Source of the DNA: Vogesella margarita | GTDB lineage: Bacteria > Pseudomonadota > Gammaproteobacteria > Burkholderiales > Chromobacteriaceae | Length of the DNA: 64,000 nt | Assembly: GCF_028548475.1 (NCBI RefSeq) | Contig: NZ_JAQQLE010000003.1 | Span: 62,001 to 126,000 of the forward strand | Direction: 5' to 3' | Shown here: piece by piece, positions 1-9,177 of the stretch | Numbering within the stretch: position 1 is the first letter of the stretch | Layout of the letters: each line of letters opens with the position of its first letter | Notes under the pieces: model-generated | Told to the model about the DNA's origin: nothing | The model's input: only the letters and a program-made list of their open reading frames with translations | The model's database searches: none | Program-made: the position numbers and the translations under genes

Positions 1-5
1 AAAAT

Positions 6-20
6 TGTTGCATTGCACCA
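6..20. promoter_or_regulatory. Candidate PhaR operator upstream of phaC
   Basis: The sequence TGTTGCATTGCACCA contains TGC-ATT-GCA. The same TGC-N3-GCA arrangement lies before phaA (2071-2085) and before the phasin gene (23971-23985). PhaR of other PHA producers is known to bind TGC-rich, TGC-N3-GCA-type sites. Assignment here is inference from the shared motif and gene context. A TATACT hexamer at 42-47 could be the -10 of the phaC promoter, but no good -35 was seen at the right spacing. Confidence 0.4.
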
Positions 21-270
21 TACCAAAAGCATGAATTCGGTTATACTGCCGCCCTTACCGGTCCACCAGCCCATACCACCGTCGACAACCCTGCTGGCAT
101 GGCGTTTGCGAGCCCGCAACGATATTCCTGCGCCGCAACAATAAGGCGCTGTGTTTTGTCATAAAGCGGTGGTACAGTCGTAAGCAACTACCGACAGCGC
201 CAGCAAGAAAACAGCCTGTACGCAGGGCGGGATGGTGCTTGATCGTCTTTCCACTTTCGAAGGAGAACCC

Positions 271-2037
271 ATGAGTCAGGAAACCCCCAACCCGCTGGAC
301 AGCTTTTTTGCCAACCTGTCCGAGGCCAATCAAAAGTGGATGCAGCAGTTCGTCAACTCCATGAGCAGCGGCCTGACACCGCAAGATGCCGCCAACCCGA
401 TGGCCGGCGCCTGGAACCAGATGGTCAACAACGCCACCCAGTTCATCGCGATGCAGAACAGCCTGTACCAGCAGCAGATGAACCTGTGGATGCAGTTCCT
501 GGGCCAGAATGGTGCCGCCGCGGCCCCGGCGGCGAGCACTGACCGTCGTTTCTCGGCACCGGAATGGAACGACCATCCGTTCTACAGCTTCATCAAGCAA
601 AGCTACCTGCTGACTTCGAAGTGGATGACCGATCTTGCCGACCAGACCCATCTGGAAGGTGAGGACAAGGAGCGCCTGGCCTTCATCACCCGCCAGTACA
701 TCGACGCCATGGCGCCGACCAACTTCATGCTGACCAACCCGGAAGTGATCAAGCAGGCCATCGAGACCAAGGGCGAGAGCCTGGTCGAAGGCATGAAGAA
801 CATGATGGAAGACATCCAGAAGGGTCACATCTCGATGTCGGACGAAACCAAGTTCGAGATCGGCAAGAACATTGCCTGCACCCCGGGCGAAGTGGTGTTC
901 CGCAACGAGCTGATGGAACTGATCCAGTACACGCCGACCACCGGCGAAGTCTACGAGAAGCCGCTGCTGATCGTGCCGCCCTGCGTCAACAAGTACTATC
1001 TGATGGACCTGCAGCCGGACAACTCCATGGTGCGCCACTTCGTGGGCCAGGGTTACCGCGTGTTCCTGGTCAGCTGGAAATCCGCGACGCCGGAGATGCG
1101 GCAGTACCAGTGGGACAACTACATTGAGGAAGGCGTGATCGCCGCCGCCGAAGCGGTGCGCAAGATCACCAAGCAGCCGAGCATGAACGCGCTGGGCTTC
1201 TGCATTGGCGGCGTGATCCTTACCACCGCGCTGTGCGTGATGGAAGCGCGCGGCCTGAACTACATCGACTCCGCCACCTTCATGACCTCGCTGATCGACC
1301 ACACCGATCCGGGCGAGATCAAGGTCTTCCTCGACGACAACTTCTTCAAGGGCCGTGCCGCCAAGCTGGCTGCCGGCAACGGCGGCATCGTCAGTGGCAA
1401 GGAGCTGGGCCGCACCTTCGCCAGCCTGCGTGCCAACGACCTGGTGTGGAACTACGTGGTCAACAACTACCTGCTGGGCAAGACCCCGCCACCGTTCGAC
1501 CTCCTGTACTGGAACAACGACGCGGTAGACCTGCCGATGCCGATGCACACCTTCTTCCTGCGCGAGTTCTACGACCGCAACGCGCTGACAAAGCCGGACA
1601 GCATCACGCTGTGCGGCGTGAAGATCGACGTGCGCAAGATCAAGGTGCCGGTGTACATCTTCGCCGCGCGTGAAGACCACATCGTGCCGTGGAAATCGGC
1701 CTTCGATGGCGTCAAGTTCCTGGAAGGCGCCGCCTCGCGCCGCTTCGTGCTCGGCGCCTCCGGCCACATCGCCGGCTCCATCAATCCGGTGACCAAGGAC
1801 AAGCGCAACTACTGGGTCAACGAAACGTTGGCCGCAGATGCCGACACCTGGCTGGAAACCGCGCAGAGCATGCCGGGCAGCTGGTGGAAAGACTGGGACG
1901 GCTGGCTCGCGCCGCAGTCCGGCAAGAAAGTGGCCGCGCCGAAGGCGATGGGCAGCAAGGAATTGCCGCCGCTGTGCCCGGCACCGGGTCTGTACGTGCA
2001 GGCCAAGGCCATGCCGCAACTGGCGGCCATGCAGTAA
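271..2037 (+). CDS. phaC: Class I poly(3-hydroxyalkanoate) synthase PhaC
   Basis: Polymerises (R)-3-hydroxyacyl-CoA, mainly 3-hydroxybutyryl-CoA, into PHA on the surface of cytoplasmic granules. The 588-residue product has the usual class I length. It has an N-terminal PhaC_N region and a C-terminal alpha/beta-hydrolase fold with the lipase-like box GFCIGG (nucleophile Cys311). The other triad members are Asp469 (AAREDH) and His499 (ASGHIAG). The ATG at 271 was chosen because AGGAGA lies six bases upstream; an earlier in-frame ATG at 232 has no such site. The thiolase phaA follows 95 bases downstream. No reductase phaB is seen in the window. Expression is probably controlled by PhaR, encoded at 23286-23855. 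Confidence 0.96.
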   Translation: MSQETPNPLDSFFANLSEANQKWMQQFVNSMSSGLTPQDAANPMAGAWNQMVNNATQFIAMQNSLYQQQMNLWMQFLGQNGAAAAPAASTDRRFSAPEWNDHPFYSFIKQSYLLTSKWMTDLADQTHLEGEDKERLAFITRQYIDAMAPTNFMLTNPEVIKQAIETKGESLVEGMKNMMEDIQKGHISMSDETKFEIGKNIACTPGEVVFRNELMELIQYTPTTGEVYEKPLLIVPPCVNKYYLMDLQPDNSMVRHFVGQGYRVFLVSWKSATPEMRQYQWDNYIEEGVIAAAEAVRKITKQPSMNALGFCIGGVILTTALCVMEARGLNYIDSATFMTSLIDHTDPGEIKVFLDDNFFKGRAAKLAAGNGGIVSGKELGRTFASLRANDLVWNYVVNNYLLGKTPPPFDLLYWNNDAVDLPMPMHTFFLREFYDRNALTKPDSITLCGVKIDVRKIKVPVYIFAAREDHIVPWKSAFDGVKFLEGAASRRFVLGASGHIAGSINPVTKDKRNYWVNETLAADADTWLETAQSMPGSWWKDWDGWLAPQSGKKVAAPKAMGSKELPPLCPAPGLYVQAKAMPQLAAMQ

Positions 2038-2057
2038 TCAACCCGTTTCATGATTGT

Positions 2058-2097
2058 GCTACAGTGGCTCTTGTGCGTCGCACAACAGCACTGTAGC
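2058..2097. promoter_or_regulatory. Nested palindrome between phaC and phaA with candidate PhaR operator
   Basis: The 95-base gap contains a perfect 9-base inverted repeat, GCTACAGTG (2058-2066) with CACTGTAGC (2089-2097). Inside it lies a perfect 15-base palindrome, TTGTGCGTCGCACAA (2071-2085), whose core is TGC-GTC-GCA. The structure could be an RNA hairpin that attenuates or processes the phaC-phaA transcript, a PhaR operator, or both. There is no T-run, so a simple intrinsic terminator is unlikely. Confidence 0.5.
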
Positions 2098-2132
2098 CAA
2101 TAACAAGCAAACACACTCGTGGAGAAACTCTC

Positions 2133-3314
2133 ATGCAAGATATCGTGATCGTTGCCGCCCTGCGTACCGCTGTCGGCAGCTTTGGTGGTTCGCTGTCCAA
2201 AATCCCGGCGCCGGAGCTGGGTGCAACCGTTATCAAGGGTTTGCTGGAGAAGACCGGCGTGCAGCCGGAAGCAGTGAGCGAAGTGATCCTCGGTCAGGTG
2301 CTGACCGCAGGCGCCGGCCAGAACCCGGCGCGCCAGGCGCTGATCAAGGCCGGCCTGCCAGTGTCGACCCCGGCCTCCACCCTCAACGTGGTGTGCGGCT
2401 CCGGCCTGCGCGCCGTGCACCTGGGTGCCCAGGCGATCGCCAACGGCGACGCCGAAATCGTGATCGCCGGTGGCCAGGAAAGCATGTCGCTGTCGCCGCA
2501 CATCCTGCCGGGCTCGCGTGACGGCTTCCGCATGGGCAACGCCCAGCTGGTGGACACCATGGTGGCCGACGGCCTGACCGACGTCTACAACCAGTACCAC
2601 ATGGGTATCACCGCCGAAAACGTGGCCGCCAAGTACGAGATCAGCCGCGACGAGCAGGACGCGCTGGCTCTGGCCTCGCAGAACCGCGCCGAAGCAGCAC
2701 AGAAAGCCGGCAAGTTCGCCGATGAGATCGTGCCGGTGCTGGTACCGCAGCGCAAGGGCGACCCGGTTGCCTTCGCCAGCGACGAATACATCAAGGTCGG
2801 CACCACCGCCGAAACCCTGGCCAAGCTGCGTCCGGCCTTCAAGAAAGACGGCTCCGTGACCGCCGGTAACGCTTCCGGCATCAACGACGGCGCCGCCGCC
2901 GTGATGCTGATGACCGCCGCCAAGGCCGACGAGCTGGGCCTGAAACCGCTGGCCACCATCAAGTCCTACGCCCTGACCGGCTGCGCGCCGGAAATCATGG
3001 GCATCGGCCCGGTAGCCGCCACCCGCAAGGCGCTGGACAAGGCCGGCTGGAAGGTGGAAGACCTCGACCTGGTGGAAGCCAACGAAGCCTTCGCCGCCCA
3101 GGCACTGGGCGTGGCGAAAGAGCTGGGCTGGAGCGCCGACAAGGTCAACGTCAACGGCGGTGCCATCGCGCTGGGCCACCCGATCGGCGCCTCCGGCTGC
3201 CGCGTGCTGGTGACCCTGCTGCACGAAATGCAGCGTCGCGACGCCAAGAAAGGCCTGGCGACACTGTGCATCGGTGGCGGCATGGGCGTGGCGCTGGCGG
3301 TTGAACGCAAGTAA
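2133..3314 (+). CDS. phaA: Acetyl-CoA acetyltransferase (beta-ketothiolase)
   Basis: Condenses two acetyl-CoA into acetoacetyl-CoA, the first step of PHB synthesis; also a general thiolase. The product has 393 residues, the standard length of biosynthetic thiolases. Visible active-site residues are Cys88 in NVVCGSGLR, His349 in the GHPIGASG motif and Cys379 in LCIGGGMG. The position directly after phaC supports a role in PHA synthesis rather than beta-oxidation. A ribosome-binding site GGAGA precedes the ATG. A strong terminator follows, so phaC-phaA probably form one unit, with the intergenic palindrome modulating the second gene. Confidence 0.93.
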   Translation: MQDIVIVAALRTAVGSFGGSLSKIPAPELGATVIKGLLEKTGVQPEAVSEVILGQVLTAGAGQNPARQALIKAGLPVSTPASTLNVVCGSGLRAVHLGAQAIANGDAEIVIAGGQESMSLSPHILPGSRDGFRMGNAQLVDTMVADGLTDVYNQYHMGITAENVAAKYEISRDEQDALALASQNRAEAAQKAGKFADEIVPVLVPQRKGDPVAFASDEYIKVGTTAETLAKLRPAFKKDGSVTAGNASGINDGAAAVMLMTAAKADELGLKPLATIKSYALTGCAPEIMGIGPVAATRKALDKAGWKVEDLDLVEANEAFAAQALGVAKELGWSADKVNVNGGAIALGHPIGASGCRVLVTLLHEMQRRDAKKGLATLCIGGGMGVALAVERK

Positions 3315-3334
3315 GCCTGACGCAAGCCGAACCA

Positions 3335-3359
3335 AGCCGGAGCCTGCTCCGGCTTTTTT
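3335..3359 (+). terminator. Intrinsic terminator after phaA
   Basis: Eight-base stem AGCCGGAG / CTCCGGCT with a four-base loop, followed by a run of T. Confidence 0.9.
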
Positions 3360-3469
3360 CATGCTCTATTCATTTACAAAAAGACAGACTATTGCGCCGA
3401 TTGGCAAAACAACTTGCACAAAACACCCCGCCATCGCAAAATGCATACAATCTCCCACCGAGAAGCACG

Positions 3470-5260
3470 ATGACGCACACCATCCCTACCCGTCTGGCCG
3501 CCCTGCGCCGCCACATGCAGCAGCAAGGCATCGCCGCCTGCCTGATTCCGTCCTCCGATCCGCACCTGTCCGAGTACCTGCCGCCCCACTGGCAGGGCCG
3601 GCGCTGGCTGTCCGGCTTTCACGGCTCGGTCGGCACCCTGATCGTCACCGCCGGTTTTGCCGGCCTGTGGGCCGACAGCCGCTACTGGGTGCAGGCAGAA
3701 CAGGAGCTGGCCGGCAGCGGCATCGCGCTGATGAAGATCCAGACCGTGGCACAGCCGCTGCATCTGGACTGGCTTGCGGCCAACCTTGGCGCCGGCGACG
3801 TGCTGGCGGTGGATGGCGACGTGCTCGGCCTGGCCAGCGCCCGCGTGCTGCAGGACAAACTCCTCGCCGCCGGCATCGTGCTGCGCAGCGACCTCGACCT
3901 GCTGCAGGCGGTGTGGCCGGATCGCCCGCCCCTGCCGAGCCAGCCGGTGTACGAACACCTGCCGCCCTACGCCGCCACTCCCCGCGCCGACAAGCTGGCC
4001 GCGGTACGCGACGCGATGCGGCAGCACGGCGCCAGCCATCATTTCATTTCCACGCTGGATGACATCGCCTGGCTGCTGAACCTGCGCGGCGGCGACGTCA
4101 GCTACAACCCGGTGTTCGTCAGCCACCTGCTGCTGAACGACAGCGGCGGCACCCTGTTCGTCGGCGAGGGCAAGATCGACGCTGCGCTAGCGCAAAGGTT
4201 GGCCGCAGACGGCATCGCCGTCGCCGATTACGGTCAGGCCAAGGCCGCGCTGGCGGCCTTGCCGGCGGACAGTCGCCTACTGCTGGACCCGCGCCGCGTC
4301 ACCCTCGGCCTGCGCGCCGCGGTCGCGGCCAACCTTGCCGTGATCGAGGCCATCAACCCCTCCACCCTGCTCAAGTCGCGCAAGAACGAGGCCGAGGCGC
4401 AGCACGTGCGCGACACCATGGTGCAGGACGGCGTGGCACTGGCTGAGTTCTTTGCCTGGTTCGAGGGCGCGGTCAACCGCGATACCATCACCGAGCTGAC
4501 CATCGACGAGCAGATTACCGCCGCGCGCGCGCGCCGCCCCGGCTTCGTGTCGCCCAGTTTCGCCACCATCGCCGGCTTCAACGCCAACGGCGCGCTGCCG
4601 CACTACCGCGCCACCGCGGCGCACCACGCCGCGATCGAGGGCGACGGCCTGCTGCTGATCGACTCCGGCGGCCAGTACCTGGGCGGCACCACCGATATCA
4701 CCCGCGTAGTGGCGGTAGGCCAGCCCAGCGCCGAACAGAAGCGCGACTTCACGCTGGTGCTGAAGGGCATGATCGCTCTGTCACGCGCCCAGTTCCCACA
4801 GGGCACGCTGTCGCCGATGTTGGACGCGCTGGCGCGCGCGCCGATCTGGCAGCACGGTATCGATTTCGGCCACGGCGTCGGCCATGGCGTCGGCTATTTC
4901 CTCAACGTGCACGAAGGCCCGCAGAGCATCTCGCGCTCGCAGCCGGAAGCGACCATGGCGATGCTGCCCGGCATGATCACCTCCAACGAGCCGGGCATCT
5001 ACCGCCCCGGACAGTGGGGGGTGCGCATCGAGAACCTGCTGCTGAACGTGGCCGCCGCCAGCAACGAGTTCGGCGACTTCCTCGCGTTCGAGACGCTGAC
5101 GCTGTGCCCGATCGACCTGCGCTGCATCGAGCGCACGTTGCTGAACCGGGAAGAAACTGACTGGCTCAACGACTACCACCGCCACGTGCGCGAACGGTTG
5201 GCTTCGCATCTGGACGGTGCGGCGCTGGCCTGGCTGCAGCAGCACACCCGCGCGCTGTAA
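3470..5260 (+). CDS. pepP: Xaa-Pro aminopeptidase, M24B family (long form)
   Basis: Removes N-terminal residues preceding proline; a cytoplasmic dinuclear-metal peptidase. The 596-residue product matches the long, eukaryote-like aminopeptidase P with two creatinase-like N-terminal domains and a C-terminal pita-bread domain. Metal-ligand motifs of M24 are visible in order: DSGGQYLGGTTDITR (two Asp), GHGVGH (His), SNEPGIY (Glu) and FETLTLCP (Glu). The ATG at 3470 was chosen because the protein family starts there; the ribosome-binding site is weak. The gene carries two exact copies of the AAGGTTGGCCGCA word and one single-mismatch copy (4324-4336) within 560 bases. It converges on the aminotransferase gene with a shared terminator. 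Confidence 0.9.
   Translation: MTHTIPTRLAALRRHMQQQGIAACLIPSSDPHLSEYLPPHWQGRRWLSGFHGSVGTLIVTAGFAGLWADSRYWVQAEQELAGSGIALMKIQTVAQPLHLDWLAANLGAGDVLAVDGDVLGLASARVLQDKLLAAGIVLRSDLDLLQAVWPDRPPLPSQPVYEHLPPYAATPRADKLAAVRDAMRQHGASHHFISTLDDIAWLLNLRGGDVSYNPVFVSHLLLNDSGGTLFVGEGKIDAALAQRLAADGIAVADYGQAKAALAALPADSRLLLDPRRVTLGLRAAVAANLAVIEAINPSTLLKSRKNEAEAQHVRDTMVQDGVALAEFFAWFEGAVNRDTITELTIDEQITAARARRPGFVSPSFATIAGFNANGALPHYRATAAHHAAIEGDGLLLIDSGGQYLGGTTDITRVVAVGQPSAEQKRDFTLVLKGMIALSRAQFPQGTLSPMLDALARAPIWQHGIDFGHGVGHGVGYFLNVHEGPQSISRSQPEATMAMLPGMITSNEPGIYRPGQWGVRIENLLLNVAAASNEFGDFLAFETLTLCPIDLRCIERTLLNREETDWLNDYHRHVRERLASHLDGAALAWLQQHTRAL
3775..3787 (-). repeat. Uptake-sequence-like 13-mer (reverse) inside pepP
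   Basis: Exact copy, read as TGCGGCCAACCTT on the plus strand. Here it encodes part of LAANLG in pepP. Confidence 0.8.
4195..4207 (+). repeat. Uptake-sequence-like 13-mer (forward) inside pepP
   Basis: Exact AAGGTTGGCCGCA, encoding part of QRLAADG. It lies only 420 bases from the previous copy and in the opposite orientation and frame. Confidence 0.8.
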
Positions 5261-5283
5261 GCCCGCCTGCAAAACGGCCACAA

Positions 5284-5313
5284 AAAACCCCGCTGTCGGA
5301 CAGCGGGGTTTTT
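5284..5313. terminator. Bidirectional terminator between pepP and the aminotransferase gene
   Basis: Thirteen-base stem AAAACCCCGCTGT / ACAGCGGGGTTTT with a three-base loop, T-rich on one side and A-rich on the other. It serves both convergent genes. Confidence 0.88.
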
Positions 5314-5336
5314 CGTGGTGAAGCCGGCCGGATGAA

Positions 5337-6545
5337 TCAGGCCTTGACCACCTTGGCAATCGCTTCGGCCACGTAGCCGATGTTCTTGCTGTTCAGTGCC
5401 GCCAGGCAGATACGGCCGGTGGACACGGCGTAGATGCCGAACTCTTCCTTCAGGCGCTCGACCTGGGCCACGGTCAGGCCGGTGTAGGAGAACATGCCGC
5501 GCTGCTTGATCACGAAGCTGAAGTCCTGCTCCACGCCCTGGGCCTGGATCGCTTCCACCAGGGCCACGCGCATGGCGCGGATGCGCTCGCGCATGCCGGC
5601 CAGTTCGTCTTCCCACTGCTGGCGCAGTTCCGGGCTGGACAGTACCGCAGCCACCACCGCACCGCCGTGGATAGGCGGGTTGGAGTAGTTGGTGCGGATC
5701 ACGCGCTTGAGCTGCGACAGCACGCGGGCGGACTCTTCCTTGCTCTCGGTCACGATGGACAGCGCGCCGACACGCTCGCCGTACAGCGAGAAGCTCTTGG
5801 AGAAGGAGCTGGACACGAAGAACTGCAGGCCGGAGGCGGAGAACAGACGAACGGCCACTGCATCAGGCTCGATGCCGTCGGCAAAGCCCTGGTAGGCCAT
5901 GTCGAGGAACGGCACCAGACCGCGGCTGCGGCAGGCTTCCACCACTTCCGCCCACTGGGCGTCGGACATATCGGCACCGGTCGGGTTGTGGCAGCAGGCG
6001 TGCAGCACGATCACGGAACCGGCGTCCAGGCCCAGCAGGAAGGCTTTCATCGCCTCGAAGTTCACGCCACGGGTCGCTTCGTCGTAGTACGGGTAGTTTT
6101 CCACGGTGAAGCCGGCGGACTCGAACAGCGCGCGGTGGTTTTCCCACGACGGGTTGCTGATGTAGACCTTGGCATCGGCATTCAGGCGCTTCAGGAAGTC
6201 GGCACCGATCTTCAGGGCGCCGGTACCACCCAGCGCTTCGGCGGTCACCACGCGACCGGCGGCGGTCAGCGCACTGTCAGCGCCGAACAGCAGGTTCTGT
6301 ACCGCGGAGGTGTAGGTGGCCGGGCCTTCGATCGGCTGGTAGCCGCGTGGCGGCATCGCTTCCAGACGCACCTTTTCGGCGGCCTTCACGGCGGCCAGCA
6401 GCGGGATCTTGCCGTTGTCGTCGTAATAAACGCCGACACCCAGGTTGACTTTAGTCGGACGGGTATCGGCGTTGAAGGCTTCGTTCAGGCCAAGAATCGG
6501 GTCGCGCGGCGCCATTTCCACGGCGGCGAAGATCGAAGAGGACAT
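5337..6545 (-). CDS. tyrB: Aspartate/aromatic amino acid aminotransferase (class I, PLP)
   Basis: Transfers the amino group between aspartate or aromatic amino acids and 2-oxoglutarate; cytoplasmic homodimer. The 402-residue product aligns by eye with the AspC/TyrB group: an MSSSIFAAVEMAPRDPILGL start, an NPTGAD segment, and the PLP-lysine region SSSFSKSFSLYGERVGAL. Substrate preference (AspC or TyrB type) cannot be decided from sequence alone, so the symbol is provisional. The start at 6545 matches the family N-terminus; longer in-frame upstream starts give low-complexity sequence. It stands alone between convergent pepP and a 349-base gene-free region. Confidence 0.88.
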   Translation of the reverse strand: MSSSIFAAVEMAPRDPILGLNEAFNADTRPTKVNLGVGVYYDDNGKIPLLAAVKAAEKVRLEAMPPRGYQPIEGPATYTSAVQNLLFGADSALTAAGRVVTAEALGGTGALKIGADFLKRLNADAKVYISNPSWENHRALFESAGFTVENYPYYDEATRGVNFEAMKAFLLGLDAGSVIVLHACCHNPTGADMSDAQWAEVVEACRSRGLVPFLDMAYQGFADGIEPDAVAVRLFSASGLQFFVSSSFSKSFSLYGERVGALSIVTESKEESARVLSQLKRVIRTNYSNPPIHGGAVVAAVLSSPELRQQWEDELAGMRERIRAMRVALVEAIQAQGVEQDFSFVIKQRGMFSYTGLTVAQVERLKEEFGIYAVSTGRICLAALNSKNIGYVAEAIAKVVKA

Positions 6546-6894
6546 GCGGGGCTCCAAAGTGTTGAATGACTTGCTGCCGGCGGCATACGGGTCGCTACCG
6601 GCCGGCAGACAGGGTGACAAAATCCGGACACGGAAGTCTATCACGAGGTATCGCGCCGCGCTGCGGCAAGCAGCTTGACGTTTGTGCCGCCGAGGCGCGC
6701 CATGGCGGCACATCCTGCCATGATGGCGGCCATGCCGGCCGGCCGCGCGCCGCTGGTAGCCACAGCGAGGCAGCTTTGTGTCAATTCCGCCCGCCAAGTG
6801 TTGCGGCCAGGCTTGCGCACCGGTCCCCTGCCCGCTGTAGCCGCTACCGGCCGCGTGCTACCATCGCGCTTTTCCCTGTCCGGCCCCGACCCTC
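6546..6894. other. Gene-free region between divergent aminotransferase and hutD-like genes
   Basis: About 350 bases holding the divergent promoters. No convincing ORF, RNA or repeat was seen. A degenerate relative of the uptake-like word lies near 6802. Confidence 0.4.
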
Positions 6895-7494
6895 ATGCAC
6901 ATCGTACGCTTTGCCGACTGCCCGCCCAGCCCGTGGAAGAACGGCGGCGGCATCACCCGCCAGCTGCTGATCCGCCCCGCTGCGGCCAACCTTGACGACT
7001 TTGCGCTGCGCGTCAGCGTCGCCGATGTCGACAGCGACGGCCCGTTCTCGCGCTTCGACGGCATCGACCGCACCCTGACCCTGCTGGAAGGCGGCGGCCT
7101 GCAACTGCAGCGCGATGGGGTGCCACTGGCCACGCTGCAGGCGGACAGCCCGCTGCTGCACTTTGCCGGCGAGTGGCCGATCAGCAGCCAGCGCCTGGTC
7201 GGCAAGGTACGCGATTTCAACATCATGACCCGTCGTAGCCGCTGCCATCACCGCGCCGAACGGCTGTCGCTCGACGGCAGCCTGACACTGGCGCACGACG
7301 GCCCGCTGCTGCTGTTCCTGGCTCAGGGCGACGCGGTGACGGTGAAGAATGACGACGCCGGCGACACGCTGCGGCAGTTCGACCTGCTGTGGCTGGAGCA
7401 CGCCGGCACGCTGCAGCTGCACAGCGACAGCGCCTGCCAGCTGCTGCTGGCACATGTGGTGTTTGGGGATACGGGGATCGATGACGATGCCTGA
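6895..7494 (+). CDS. HutD/Ves family cupin protein
   Basis: HutD-family proteins are small double-cupin proteins linked to histidine utilisation or, for Ves, to cold or stress responses; no enzymatic activity is established. The 199-residue product has the family signature WKNGGGITRQL near residue 19 and the downstream VRDFNIMTRR segment. No hut genes are nearby. It overlaps the next gene by eight bases, so the two are translationally coupled. It carries one exact uptake-like word. Confidence 0.85.
   Translation: MHIVRFADCPPSPWKNGGGITRQLLIRPAAANLDDFALRVSVADVDSDGPFSRFDGIDRTLTLLEGGGLQLQRDGVPLATLQADSPLLHFAGEWPISSQRLVGKVRDFNIMTRRSRCHHRAERLSLDGSLTLAHDGPLLLFLAQGDAVTVKNDDAGDTLRQFDLLWLEHAGTLQLHSDSACQLLLAHVVFGDTGIDDDA
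6981..6993 (-). repeat. Uptake-sequence-like 13-mer (reverse) inside hutD-like gene
   Basis: Exact TGCGGCCAACCTT on the plus strand, encoding part of AAANLDD. Confidence 0.8.
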
Positions 7495-7825
7495 CAACAT
7501 CGTCTCGCCCTGCATCAGGCAATGCCAGCTCGATGCCAGCGGCCGCTACTGCACCGGCTGCCTGCGCACACTGGCGGAGATCAGCGGCTGGGCTTCGGCC
7601 AGCCGCGCACAGAAACAGGCGGCGTTGCAACGCATCGCCAGCCTGCGCCAGCCCTTGCCGCTGCGAGATCTGAACTGCGGCCGTTGCGGCCAACCTTTCC
7701 ACTGCGGCACAGGCGGCGACAAGGGTGGCTGCTGGTGCATGGCACTGCCGCCGCTGGCCAGCGCCGGCAGCGGCGGTGACTGCCTGTGCCCGGCCTGCCT
7801 GCAACAGTTGGCCGCCACACGCTAA
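7487..7825 (+). CDS. DUF1289 protein fused to a cysteine-rich CWC-type domain
   Basis: Function unknown. The 112-residue product starts with a DUF1289 domain (SPCIRQCQLDASGRYCTGC, then the EI..W motif). A second cysteine-rich part follows (CGRCGQPFHCGT, GCWCMALPP, CLCPACLQQL) that looks like the short CWC metal-binding domain. The cysteines probably bind zinc or iron. The ATG at 7487 lies inside the end of the hutD-like gene (stop at 7492-7494), so expression depends on the upstream gene. The joining of the two cysteine-rich modules in one chain is worth noting. Confidence 0.8.
   Translation: MPDNIVSPCIRQCQLDASGRYCTGCLRTLAEISGWASASRAQKQAALQRIASLRQPLPLRDLNCGRCGQPFHCGTGGDKGGCWCMALPPLASAGSGGDCLCPACLQQLAATR
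7685..7697 (-). repeat. Uptake-sequence-like 13-mer (reverse) inside DUF1289 gene
   Basis: Exact TGCGGCCAACCTT, read in frame as CGQPF within a metal-ligand motif. Confidence 0.8.
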
Positions 7826-7834
7826 CCGCTTAGC

Positions 7835-7942
7835 GCCACTGACAAAACCTCTGATCCTGCGTTGCGCCGCCTTGCCGTACGACTTGTACTGTCTGCGTCG
7901 GCGCACCTTGGCTCAGGTGCTCTGCGAGGTTTTGTTAGCGGC
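7835..7942. repeat. Foldback element with near-perfect 17-base terminal inverted repeats
   Basis: The outer arms GCCACTGACAAAACCTC (7835-7851) and GAGGTTTTGTTAGCGGC (7926-7942) pair at 15 of 17 positions. Inner arms TGCGCCG (7863-7869) and CGGCGCA (7899-7905) pair perfectly. The element fills almost the whole gap between two convergent genes and ends two bases before the stop codon of the TSUP gene. It could be a MITE- or REP-like sequence or a structured terminator. No second copy was seen in this window. Confidence 0.55.
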
Positions 7943-7944
7943 AC

Positions 7945-8712
7945 TTACTTCAGCATGTCATAGGCCAGCTTCAGGATCAGCACGCTGACCAGCAGCAGGA
8001 AAAGGATGCGCACGAAGCCGGCGCCCTTGCGCATCGCGATGTGCGAGCCGACCATGGCGCCGGCGACATTGCACACCGCCATCGGCAGCGCATAACCGAA
8101 CAGCACGTTGCCGGTCGGGATGAAGAAGCTCAGCGCCGCGATATTGGTCGACAGGTTGACCACCTTGGCCGAGGCCGACGCGTGCAGGAAATCGAAGGCG
8201 AAAAAGCGCACGAACAGGAACATCAGGAAGCTGCCGGTACCCGGCCCGAACAGGCCGTCGTAAAAGCCGATGGCGGCGCCGATCAGCACACCGACCACCA
8301 GCTCGCGACGACCGATCGCCACCGGCGCATGCACCGCGCCCAGGGTCTTCTTGCGGAAGGTGTACACCGCCATCACGATCAGCAACACCAGCACCAGCGG
8401 CCGCATCACCGAAGCCGGGATCAGGCTCACCGCCGCCGCGCCGGCGAAGGACATCACGAACGCCGCCGCCGCCGCCGGCAGCACCAGCCGCCACGGAATG
8501 GTGACCTGGCGCAGGTAGGAACGGGCCGCCGACAGCGTACCCATCGCCGAAGCCATCTTGTTGGTCCCGAACAGCGCCGGCACCGAGACATTCGGCAGTG
8601 CATTGAACAGCGCCGGGATCTGGATCAGACCGCCACCGCCGACGGCGGCGTCGATCAGGCCGGCAAGAAACGCAAACGCGCACAAAAACGACAAAGTCAA
8701 CATCAATAGCAT
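7945..8712 (-). CDS. TauE/SafE (TSUP) family membrane permease
   Basis: Inner-membrane transporter family linked to export or uptake of sulfite, sulfonates and other small anions; the substrate here is unknown. The 255-residue, highly hydrophobic product has about eight membrane segments. It has the two family repeats with glycine motifs: GLIDAAVGGGGLIQIP with GTNK near the N-terminus, and GFYDGLFGPGTGSFL in the second half. The ATG at 8712 was chosen; another ATG lies three codons in. It is monocistronic as far as can be seen. Confidence 0.88.
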   Translation of the reverse strand: MLLMLTLSFLCAFAFLAGLIDAAVGGGGLIQIPALFNALPNVSVPALFGTNKMASAMGTLSAARSYLRQVTIPWRLVLPAAAAAFVMSFAGAAAVSLIPASVMRPLVLVLLIVMAVYTFRKKTLGAVHAPVAIGRRELVVGVLIGAAIGFYDGLFGPGTGSFLMFLFVRFFAFDFLHASASAKVVNLSTNIAALSFFIPTGNVLFGYALPMAVCNVAGAMVGSHIAMRKGAGFVRILFLLLVSVLILKLAYDMLK

Positions 8713-8877
8713 TCCGGACGAGGCAAGCCGCGCATTGTACGCCTTGCTGCCGGCGCCGCAACAGAACAGCCTGTTCCGCGGCGGCGGCTGCGATGTAGTG
8801 CTTCGCTTACAAGCACCGCTATCGCAGAATGGACGGCGAACCTTTCACTCACCTCCCGACCCCTCCGGTAGCACGCC

Positions 8878-9159
8878 ATGGACACCACGCAACTGGGCTA
8901 TCTCGCCGCCCTGCTCACCACCGGCAGTTTCTTGCCGCAAGTGCTGCATACCCTGCGCACCCGCGACACGCGCAGCATTTCACTGTCGATGTACCTGATG
9001 TTCGTGTGCGGCACCGGCACCTGGCTGCTGTACGGTCTCTCCATCGCGGCGCTGCCGGTGGTGCTGGCCAACGCGCTGACCCTGTTGCTGTCGTCGGTGA
9101 TCCTGGTCATGAAATTGCGCGAGGTTGTCCGTACACGGACAGCAAAAAGCGCGCCGTAG
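8878..9159 (+). CDS. SemiSWEET (PQ-loop) family sugar transporter
   Basis: Three-helix half-transporter that dimerises to carry sugars across the inner membrane. The 93-residue product has the family pattern: helix 1 with GSFLPQVLHTLRTRDTRSIS (PQ motif near residue 21), helix 2 with MYLMFVCGTGTWLLYG, and helix 3. Length matches bacterial SemiSWEETs (about 85-95 residues). Substrate is not predictable. It converges on the MarC gene 29 bases downstream, and an uptake-like word sits in that gap. Confidence 0.85.
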   Translation: MDTTQLGYLAALLTTGSFLPQVLHTLRTRDTRSISLSMYLMFVCGTGTWLLYGLSIAALPVVLANALTLLLSSVILVMKLREVVRTRTAKSAP

Positions 9160-9177
9160 CGCGCCTTGTCATCCGCT

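Noticed and set aside
55..2019. A 654-codon open frame antisense to phaC
   Set aside because: It is rich in His, Arg and Val, has no family motif, and mirrors the codon pattern of phaC. It is a GC-rich shadow frame.
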